DNA from: Nitriliruptoraceae bacterium
Lineage (GTDB): Bacteria; Actinomycetota; Nitriliruptoria; Nitriliruptorales; Nitriliruptoraceae
Length of the DNA: 5,793 nt
NCBI GenBank assembly: GCA_007120565.1
Contig: SKNK01000320.1
Coordinates: 1 to 5,793, forward strand
Direction: 5' to 3'
How positions within the stretch are numbered: position 1 is the first letter of the stretch; every line of letters starts with the position of its first letter. Positions 1 to 4,549 of the stretch are shown piece by piece. Below the pieces are notes generated by a model, which was given only the letters and a program-made list of their open reading frames with translations, was not told the origin of the DNA and made no database searches. The position numbers were made by a program, and so were the translations under genes.

Positions 1-904
1 GATCGGGCGTGGCGGTGGTCCGGCGAACGCCGCGATCCGTGCGCAGCCACCCGAGTCGGTGCGGAGTCGCCTGAAGCTCACCGAACAGGGCGAGGTCATC
101 GCCGCCCGATACCGCGACCCTGCCCTCGCCCACCGGCACCTCGAGCAGGTGATCAGCGCCGTGCTGGTGACCGCCCGTCCCGACCGCCGCAAGAAGACCA
201 CCGAGCAGGCCGACGTCGTCGTCGACGAACTCGCGAGCCTCTCCCGCCACGCGTATCGACAGCTGGTGCGCGAGACGCCGGAACTGTTCGACTACCTCAA
301 CCAGGCCACCCCCTTGGCCGCGATCGGGGAGCTCAACATCGCGTCGCGCCCAGCACGCCGCAAGCCGGGGCGCGGCATCGATGACCTCCGGGCTATCCCG
401 TGGGTCTTCGCCTGGACCCAGTGTCGGATCCACCTGCCGTCCTGGTACGGGATCGGCCACGCCCTGCACAGCTGGGCCGGGGATGACGAGGACCGGTGGG
501 AACAGCTGCGCGACATCACCCGATCGAGTCCCCTGCTTCGGACGGCCTTCGACAACGTCGAGATGTCGCTGGCCAAGTCCGACCTGCGTATCGCCGAGGA
601 CTACGCGCGGCTGGCGAGCCCGGAGATCCGGGAGGCGCTCCTGCCGCGGATCCGGGAGGAGCACGACCGCACGATCCGGGGCCTGCTCCGCATCGCCGGC
701 CACCACGAGCTTCTCGCCGACGACCCCGACCTGCAGGATGTCCTCCGGCTCCGGGACCCCTACCTCGACCCCCTGCACCTGCTGCAGGTGGCACTGCTCG
801 CCCGCCTACGGGACGAGTCGGACGACGAGGTAGCGGCAACCCTTCGGCAGGCCGTGCTGGTCGCCACCAACGGCATCGCCGCCGGGCTGCGTAACACCGG
901 ATAG
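1..904 (+). CDS. ppc: Phosphoenolpyruvate carboxylase, C-terminal 300 residues (5' end outside window)
   Basis: Cytosolic anaplerotic enzyme that carboxylates phosphoenolpyruvate with bicarbonate to oxaloacetate. The frame is open from base 2 (base 1 ends a split codon) and closes with TAG at 902-904. It opens inside the active-site loop IGRGGGP (visible residues 1-7); R3 matches E. coli Arg587. Next come KLTEQGEVI, the conserved block RAIPWVFAWTQCRIHLPSWYG and the classical C-terminus GIAAGLRNTG. The E. coli aspartate-inhibitor ligands Lys773, Arg832 and Asn881 correspond to K192 (in SLAKSDL), R251 (in LRDPYLDPL) and N298 (in RNTG). Feedback inhibition by aspartate or malate is therefore plausible. 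No frameshift is visible. About two thirds of a normal enzyme of roughly 900 residues lies to the left. It appears to be a housekeeping neighbour and shows no link to the sensor system apart from position. Confidence 0.97.
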   Translation, partial: IGRGGGPANAAIRAQPPESVRSRLKLTEQGEVIAARYRDPALAHRHLEQVISAVLVTARPDRRKKTTEQADVVVDELASLSRHAYRQLVRETPELFDYLNQATPLAAIGELNIASRPARRKPGRGIDDLRAIPWVFAWTQCRIHLPSWYGIGHALHSWAGDDEDRWEQLRDITRSSPLLRTAFDNVEMSLAKSDLRIAEDYARLASPEIREALLPRIREEHDRTIRGLLRIAGHHELLADDPDLQDVLRLRDPYLDPLHLLQVALLARLRDESDDEVAATLRQAVLVATNGIAAGLRNTG

Positions 905-938
905 CCGCAACGCGACCGCGGGCGAACGGTTCCACCGG

Positions 939-954
939 GGCCCGGACCGGGGCC
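939..954 (+). terminator. Weak hairpin downstream of ppc, possible terminator
   Basis: GGCCC (939-943) and GGGCC (950-954) form a 5-bp GC stem with a 6-base loop, starting 34 bases after the ppc stop. No T-run follows. The same stretch holds a 9-bp direct repeat, ACCGGGGCC at 934-942 and 946-954. Actinobacterial terminators often lack a U-tract, so termination is possible, but such short GC stems are common in DNA of this composition. Confidence 0.25.
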
Positions 955-984
955 GACCGACCCCCACTTAGGGACCTTTCGCCC
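950..984 (+). promoter_or_regulatory. DosR-box-like elements upstream of the SRPBCC-like gene
   Basis: The main element is GGGACCTTTCGCCC at 971-984. It matches 10 of 14 positions in the core of the mycobacterial DosR consensus TTSGGGACTWWAGTCCCSAA, and the T at 969 in front also fits (TTAGGGAC). A weaker copy, GGGCCGACCGACCC at 950-963 (9 of 14), sits 21 bp upstream, centre to centre. The main box centre lies about 43 bp before a start point predicted from the TACCGT at 1009-1014, which is where DosR-type activators usually bind. All scores were counted by eye. Confidence 0.5.
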
Positions 985-1008
985 TGCTCGGGAGTCGTGC
1001 ACCCCCCG

Positions 1009-1014
1009 TACCGT
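1009..1014 (+). promoter_or_regulatory. Probable -10 element for the SRPBCC-like gene
   Basis: TACCGT fits the actinobacterial TANNNT pattern. It lies 24 bases after the DosR-like box at 971-984, which would cover the -35 position; no good -35 hexamer is seen, as expected of an activator-dependent promoter. The predicted transcript starts near 1021, leaving a short leader before the GTG at 1038. Confidence 0.35.
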
Positions 1015-1024
1015 GGGTGGACCC

Positions 1025-1031
1025 AAGGAGG
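1025..1031 (+). promoter_or_regulatory. Ribosome binding site that fixes the GTG start at 1038
   Basis: AAGGAGG is a near-perfect anti-SD match, 6 bases before GTG 1038-1040. It rules out the upstream in-frame GTG at 1017, which would put the RBS inside the coding region. Confidence 0.85.
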
Positions 1032-1037
1032 TGCCCT

Positions 1038-1586
1038 GTGCCCCGTAGCGTCCGAACGTTCCTACCTGTCGTCGGCGACTCTGCCGCCCTCGGGCGTGCC
1101 TTCGATGGGGACCCCCACCGCTGGTTGCCGACCGCGCGCCAGGAAGGCCCAGACACCTGGCGCCTCACCGCGCATGCCGGTTCGTTCTCCCGTCCCGTCC
1201 TCGTCACGATCGGAAGCCCGTGGCGAGCCGGCCGGACCCACTGGCGCAGCCTGTCCTGGGACCCGGTCGATACCGATGGCGAGAGCTCGGCCGTCTCCCG
1301 CCTCCTGCCCTCCCTCGATGGCGAGATCGGCTTGCACCTGCGTCGGGGTGGGCCGGCGACGGTGGTACTCGATGCCCGCTACCACCCACCCGGCGGGTCG
1401 GTCGGTGCCGCAGTAGATGCCCTCGCCCTGTCCCGGGTCGCCCGTGGAACGGTCGAACGTTTCCTCGAGGACGTCGCGGCCAAGCTCGCTGCCGAGGCCG
1501 TGCTCACCGGCGGACCTGCCGTGCAGAAGACCTCAGTTGCTAGGGACCTCCCAGACGAGCACCGTGCCGGAACCGTCGTTCCGTGA
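1038..1586 (+). CDS. SRPBCC-like small protein of unknown function
   Basis: 182 residues from GTG 1038, chosen because AAGGAGG lies 6 bases upstream; TGA at 1584-1586. The protein looks soluble, with no signal peptide or membrane segment. Seen in order: an N-terminal region leading to a beta-rich centre (TWRLTAHAG, PVLVTIGSPW), then LLPSLDGEIGLHLR at about 90-103, RYHPPGG at 114-120, and a long C-terminal amphipathic helix of about 126-155 containing DALALSRVARGTVERFLEDV. A strand ending in Y-x-P-P-G-G followed by one long helix is typical of actinobacterial proteins with the SRPBCC/START-like helix-grip fold, which bind hydrophobic ligands. The family call is from pattern memory and the ligand is unknown. 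The last 18 codons run antisense to the end of the sensor kinase gene. The DosR-like box at 971-984 suggests control by the neighbouring regulator, so a hypoxia or redox role is inferred only from context. Confidence 0.75.
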   Translation: MPRSVRTFLPVVGDSAALGRAFDGDPHRWLPTARQEGPDTWRLTAHAGSFSRPVLVTIGSPWRAGRTHWRSLSWDPVDTDGESSAVSRLLPSLDGEIGLHLRRGGPATVVLDARYHPPGGSVGAAVDALALSRVARGTVERFLEDVAAKLAAEAVLTGGPAVQKTSVARDLPDEHRAGTVVP

Positions 1587-3101
1587 GCCCAGCTCGAAGC
1601 TGCCCCCGAGCCCTTCGGCCCTCTCACGGAGGTTCCTGAGACCGAACCCGCCATCCCGGCTGCTTCGGACACCGACGCCATCGTCGACGACACGGAGGCG
1701 GAGCCGGCGAGAGTCACCGGTGAGCTCCACCTCGACGTCCTTCGCCTGAGCATGCTTGGCGACGTTGGTGAGCGCTTCGCGCACCACGGGGATCAACTGA
1801 TCCGCGATCGTGTCGGTGACCACCGTGTCCAAGGGCCCTTCGAACCGCACCCGCGGCGCGTGGTCGAGCAACGGCGTGATCTCCTCGATCACCTCGAGGA
1901 CCGCCGATCGGACGCTGCGCGATCGGTTACCGCGCGCCTGCAGAGCGAAGATCGTCGAGCGGATCTCCTTCACGGTGTGGTCCACGTCGTCGACCGCCTG
2001 TTCCAACCGCGCGGCGACCTCGGGCTGACCGTCGGCCCGACGGATCGTGGCCTGCAACGACAAGCCGGTCGCGAACAGCCGTTGGATCACCGTGTCGTGC
2101 AGGTCACGTCCGATCCGTTCGCGCTCCTCCACCAGTGACAACCGTTGGAGCGCCTCCTGAGCACGTTCGTAGCTCCACAGGAAGTTCAACTGCGCGCCGT
2201 ACCCCGTGAGTTGGCGCTCTTCGGCTTCCGAGAACGGGTCGGTGCGGCCAACACCCAACGCCGCAACCGCTTCATCCCCGTCGTGGATCGGGATCCACAT
2301 CACGGCCCGATCGAGCAACGGACCGTGCGTTTCCCGGACGACCTGCCCGGATCGCAGCGTCCGCCACACCGGCGGGGCGGTTCCCGCCGTGAACCCCGGT
2401 TCGATGCCGTCACCGATCGCCGACAGGACCCACAGCCCGTCCTGGTGTGCCTCGACCAGACAGCCAACCTCGGCATCGACCAACTCGGTGGAGAACTCGA
2501 CCATGCGATCACGCACCGACGCAGGCGGCTCGCCCGCGAGCACGGCACGTGAGAGCTCAAGGACCGCGTCGCGCCAGGCTTCACGACGCTGCACATCGTC
2601 GTACAGCCGAGCGTTCTGGATCGCCACACCAGCCACAGCAGCCAGACCGATGACCAGAGCCTCGTCCTCGGTGGAGAAGGACTCCCCGCCCTGCTTCTCC
2701 GTCAGGTAGAGGTTGCCGAACGCCCGGTCGCGCACCCGGATCGGAGCTCCGAGGAACCCGTGCATCGGCGGATGGTTCTCGGGGAACCCGTAGGAACTGG
2801 GATGCGACGACAGATCCTCCAGCCGCAGGGGGTGCGGCTGCTCGATCAGCAACCCGAGGACCCCATGACCCTTCGGGAGCTCACCGATGCGCTCCGCGGT
2901 CTGGGCGTCGATGCCGTGGTAGACGAAGTTCTGGAGGGTCTCACCGTCCTCCGAGATGACCCCGAGGGCGCCGTAGCGAGCGTCGACGAGCGCGCAGGCG
3001 GCCTCGACGATGCGGCGCAGGATGGTGTCGAGATCGAGGTCGCCCGTGACCAGCAACACGGCATCCAGGAGCTTGCCCACCCGGGGATCTTCGTTGGCCA
3101 C
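1533..3101 (-). CDS. devS: DevS/DosT-type sensor histidine kinase, GAF-GAF-HisKA_3-HATPase
   Basis: 522 residues, with no transmembrane segment, so cytosolic. GAF-A (about 10-165) contains ARYGALGV (41-48), GFPENHPPM (105-113) and FGNLYLTEK (128-136). H110 aligns with DosS His149, the proximal heme ligand, Y132 with distal Tyr171, and G47 with DosT Gly85 (Glu87 in DosS). A second GAF covers about 175-310. The dimerisation helix ERERIGRDLHDTVIQRLF carries the phospho-acceptor H335. The ATPase domain has the N box REALTNVAKHA (N446), DDGVG at 473-477 and GFGLRNLRERAE from 485. This is the mycobacterial DosS/DosT architecture, so oxygen/NO/CO or redox sensing through heme is likely, with transfer of phosphate to the divergent regulator at 3175. 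Start chosen at GTG 3101; the frame stays open further upstream but would run into the regulator gene. A GTG at 3080 (V8) is the alternative. M. tuberculosis DosS is somewhat longer (about 578 residues), mostly at the N-terminus. Confidence 0.93.
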   Translation of the reverse strand: MANEDPRVGKLLDAVLLVTGDLDLDTILRRIVEAACALVDARYGALGVISEDGETLQNFVYHGIDAQTAERIGELPKGHGVLGLLIEQPHPLRLEDLSSHPSSYGFPENHPPMHGFLGAPIRVRDRAFGNLYLTEKQGGESFSTEDEALVIGLAAVAGVAIQNARLYDDVQRREAWRDAVLELSRAVLAGEPPASVRDRMVEFSTELVDAEVGCLVEAHQDGLWVLSAIGDGIEPGFTAGTAPPVWRTLRSGQVVRETHGPLLDRAVMWIPIHDGDEAVAALGVGRTDPFSEAEERQLTGYGAQLNFLWSYERAQEALQRLSLVEERERIGRDLHDTVIQRLFATGLSLQATIRRADGQPEVAARLEQAVDDVDHTVKEIRSTIFALQARGNRSRSVRSAVLEVIEEITPLLDHAPRVRFEGPLDTVVTDTIADQLIPVVREALTNVAKHAQAKDVEVELTGDSRRLRLRVVDDGVGVRSSRDGGFGLRNLRERAEGLGGSFELGSRNDGSGTVLVWEVPSN

Positions 3102-3103
3102 AT

Positions 3104-3110
3104 CCCTCCC
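3104..3110 (-). promoter_or_regulatory. Tightly spaced ribosome binding site of the kinase gene
   Basis: On the minus strand GGGAGGG is followed after only 2 bases by GTG 3101 (3 bases counted from the GGAGG core). This is closer than the usual 5-9. Moving to the next in-frame GTG (3080) would leave no RBS, so 3101 is preferred, with weak initiation expected. An ATG overlaps here but is in another frame that opens no kinase sequence. Confidence 0.5.
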
Positions 3111-3133
3111 TGCAACACACGGAGCCTCGCGAG

Positions 3134-3143
3134 AGTCTAGCCT
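3134..3143. promoter_or_regulatory. Possible overlapping divergent -10 elements
   Basis: The 73-base gap between the two divergent genes contains TAGACT on the minus strand (3139 to 3134) and TAGCCT on the plus strand (3138-3143), both TANNNT and sharing two bases. No convincing -35 hexamer is seen for either, and I found no GGG-N8-CCC box in this gap. If both are used, the two promoters would compete for polymerase. Confidence 0.3.
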
Positions 3144-3174
3144 TACACCTGAGACAACCCGGAGGTGGTGGCGC

Positions 3175-3813
3175 GTGACAACACGAGTGTTCCTGCTCGA
3201 CGACCATGAGGTGGTCCGACGTGGGCTCAAGGAACTGATCGACGCCGAGGACGACCTCGAGGTCGTCGGCGAGGCGGGCTCTGCCGGGATGGGCCTGGCC
3301 AGCATCTCCACCTGTGATCCCGACGTCGCGGTGCTCGACGTGCGGCTTCCGGACGGTAACGGCGTGGAGGTCTGTCGGGAGGTCCGCGCCAGGGACCCGA
3401 AGATCGCCTGTCTGATGCTGACCTCGTTCAGCGACGACGAAGCCCTGTTCGACGCCATCATGGCCGGCGCTGCCGGCTACCTCCTCAAGGACGTCCGGGG
3501 CAACGACCTCATCGACGCGATCCGGCGCGTAGCGGCCGGCGACTCGCTCCTCGACCCCACCCTCACCGGCCGGGTGCTCGAACGCCTCCGCAAGGGCGAC
3601 GAAGAGGATCCACGCCTCGCATCGCTGTCCGAGCAGGAACGCCGGATCCTCGAGCTGATCGCCGAGGGCCTCACCAACCGTCAGATCGCCGAACGGATGC
3701 ACCTCGCGGAGAAGACGGTGAAGAACTACGTGTCCAACCTGCTCGCGAAGCTCGGTATGCAGCGGCGTACCGAGGCGGCGGTCTTCTACACCCAACTGGA
3801 CCGCGACGACTGA
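3175..3813 (+). CDS. devR: DevR/DosR-type response regulator (receiver + LuxR-type HTH)
   Basis: 212 residues, GTG start with GGAGG at 3161-3165, 9 bases upstream; TGA at 3811-3813. The receiver domain (about 3-120) has the acidic pair D9-D10, phospho-acceptor D55 (VLDVRLPDG), T83 and K105, so it should be phosphorylatable. The NarL/LuxR-type DNA-binding domain (about 148-208) reads LSEQERRILELIAEGLTNRQ, then LAEKTVKNYVSNLLAKLGM. K180, K183 and N184 match the M. tuberculosis DosR residues K179, K182 and N183 that contact the operator, so a similar DNA site is expected. T199 and T206 match DosR Thr198 and Thr205, reported targets of a Ser/Thr kinase. Partner: the kinase transcribed away on the other strand. 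Likely targets: the box-bearing promoters before 1038, 3963 and 4550. Being divergent from its kinase, it can be expressed separately from it. Confidence 0.95.
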   Translation: MTTRVFLLDDHEVVRRGLKELIDAEDDLEVVGEAGSAGMGLASISTCDPDVAVLDVRLPDGNGVEVCREVRARDPKIACLMLTSFSDDEALFDAIMAGAAGYLLKDVRGNDLIDAIRRVAAGDSLLDPTLTGRVLERLRKGDEEDPRLASLSEQERRILELIAEGLTNRQIAERMHLAEKTVKNYVSNLLAKLGMQRRTEAAVFYTQLDRDD

Positions 3814-3833
3814 CCTCGTCGAGCCAAGGTCCG

Positions 3834-3845
3834 GGTCACGTGACC
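3834..3845. repeat. 12-bp perfect palindrome GGTCACGTGACC
   Basis: Perfect dyad centred on CACGTG, 20 bases after the regulator stop and 25 bases before the first DosR-like box. With no loop it makes a poor RNA terminator and looks more like a protein-binding site. One outer C-G pair (3832/3847) extends it across a mismatch. The binding factor is unknown. Confidence 0.5.
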
Positions 3846-3870
3846 GGTTCGTCTCGGTTGGCTCAGGCCG

Positions 3871-3907
3871 GGCATGAAGGTCCCAGCACATCGGGGTCGT
3901 GCGGCCC
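3871..3907 (+). promoter_or_regulatory. Tandem DosR-box-like elements upstream of the PPOX gene
   Basis: The upstream box GGCATGAAGGTCCC (3871-3884) matches 10 of 14 core positions of the DosR consensus. The downstream box GGGTCGTGCGGCCC (3894-3907) matches 9 of 14. Centres are 23 bp apart. GTCCCA, GGTCG and GCCCTG fall in the same register as in the region before the multicopper oxidase (4426-4462). A weak -10 (CATCCT, 3931-3936) follows 23 bases after the downstream box, close to the 24-base spacing seen before 1038. Confidence 0.5.
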
Positions 3908-3962
3908 TGCCCGCTGAACCGGCCGCGGTCCATCCTCTTGCCATGACGCGGATGGAGCCGAC

Positions 3963-4403
3963 ATGACCGATCCTGACAACACCAGCGCCCCGACCGACCG
4001 CCACGGGCTCGAGGTACTTCCCCTCGCCCAATGTCTCGCGTTGCTGCGCAGCCGCCCGCTCGGACGTGTCGCCTACCTCGAAGCCGGCCAACCAACGGTG
4101 GTGCCTGTCAACCACCTGGTCGACGGCAACGGCATCGTCATCCGCAGCCTCTCCGGGGGCAAACTCGACGCGGCGATCGTCGGTCAACCGGTCGCCTTCC
4201 AACTCGACGATCACGATCCTGCTCGAGGAACGGGCTGGAGCGTGCTCATCCGTGGACGCGCTGAACTCGTCGACGACCACGACAAGATCGTCCGGTTCGC
4301 CAGCGAACTGGACAGCTGGGCCATCGACGATCCTTCGACCGGAACCTGGATCCGCATCGTCGGTGACGAGATCTCCGGCCGGCGCCTGGCCCGCCAGGAG
4401 TGA
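3963..4403 (+). CDS. PPOX-fold flavin-binding protein (pyridoxamine 5'-phosphate oxidase family)
   Basis: 146 residues, ATG with GGAG at 3954-3957, 5 bases upstream; TGA at 4401-4403. A single split-barrel domain is seen: LPLAQCLALLRSRPLGRVAY (19-38), then PTVVPVNHLVDGNGIVIRS (44-62), GGKLDAA (65-71), VAFQLDDHD (77-85) and GWSVLIRGRAELVDD (91-105). P-V-N-x-x-V-D-G followed by G-x-K-L is the signature of the small PPOX-like group of FMN-binding proteins common in actinobacteria. It is not a true PdxH, being shorter and not part of a vitamin B6 operon. From memory, M. tuberculosis carries a protein of this class (Rv3129) in the DosR regulon close to devRS, so the placement here fits. Substrate and exact cofactor (FMN, F420 or heme) cannot be read from the sequence. 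It probably has its own promoter, with tandem boxes at 3871-3907, and a hairpin follows its stop. Confidence 0.88.
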   Translation: MTDPDNTSAPTDRHGLEVLPLAQCLALLRSRPLGRVAYLEAGQPTVVPVNHLVDGNGIVIRSLSGGKLDAAIVGQPVAFQLDDHDPARGTGWSVLIRGRAELVDDHDKIVRFASELDSWAIDDPSTGTWIRIVGDEISGRRLARQE

Positions 4404-4411
4404 CGCCAAGC

Positions 4412-4430
4412 GGCCCTGGTCTCCGGGGCC
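4412..4430 (+). terminator. Strong hairpin after the PPOX gene, likely U-less terminator
   Basis: GGCCCTGG (4412-4419) pairs with CCGGGGCC (4423-4430) over 8 bp, including one U-G wobble, around the loop TCT. It starts 8 bases after the stop codon. No T-run follows, which is common for actinobacterial terminators. Its right arm overlaps the DosR-like box that begins at 4426, so one stretch may both end the upstream message and control the downstream one. Confidence 0.45.
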
Positions 4431-4462
4431 ACAAGTCCCAAACGGGTCAGGTCGCTGCGCCC
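4426..4462 (+). promoter_or_regulatory. Tandem DosR-box-like elements upstream of the multicopper oxidase
   Basis: The upstream box GGGCCACAAGTCCC (4426-4439) matches 11 of 14 core DosR positions and is followed by AA in the right place, making it the best box in the window. The downstream element AGGTCGCTGCGCCC (4449-4462) matches only 7 of 14. However, it sits exactly 23 bp on, in the same register as the pair at 3871-3907. An inverted repeat GGGTCAGG (4444-4451) / CCTGACCC (4461-4468) frames the downstream element. No clear -10 was found; CATCCGTTTTCC at 4479-4490 is the most AT-rich candidate. Confidence 0.5.
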
Positions 4463-4549
4463 TGACCCCGTGCGGCTGCATCCGTTTTCCTGCACCGAGC
4501 GTCGCACACCGGGCATCCGCCCACCCCACCACCATGGAGGAGTAGGTCC

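Noticed and set aside
1752..2552. Plus-strand open frames inside the kinase gene
   Set aside because: They are antisense to highly conserved HATPase, HisKA_3 and GAF sequence, have no RBS, and are Arg/His-rich shadow translations.
3102..3461. N-terminal extension of the kinase frame up to an ATG at 3461
   Set aside because: The extra 120 codons would lie antisense within the regulator gene, are Ser/Thr/Arg-rich and unlike any sensor domain. The GAF domain begins properly just after 3101.
2941..4095. Minus-strand open frame of 384 codons across devR and the PPOX promoter
   Set aside because: It crosses the kinase start, the whole regulator and the intergenic boxes on the opposite strand. Its sequence shows no recognisable motif, and the plus-strand genes explain this DNA.
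4066..4545. Alternative plus-strand frame over the PPOX gene reaching the oxidase RBS
   Set aside because: It is Ser/Thr/Arg-rich shadow translation with no RBS. The 3963-4403 frame has family motifs and a proper start.
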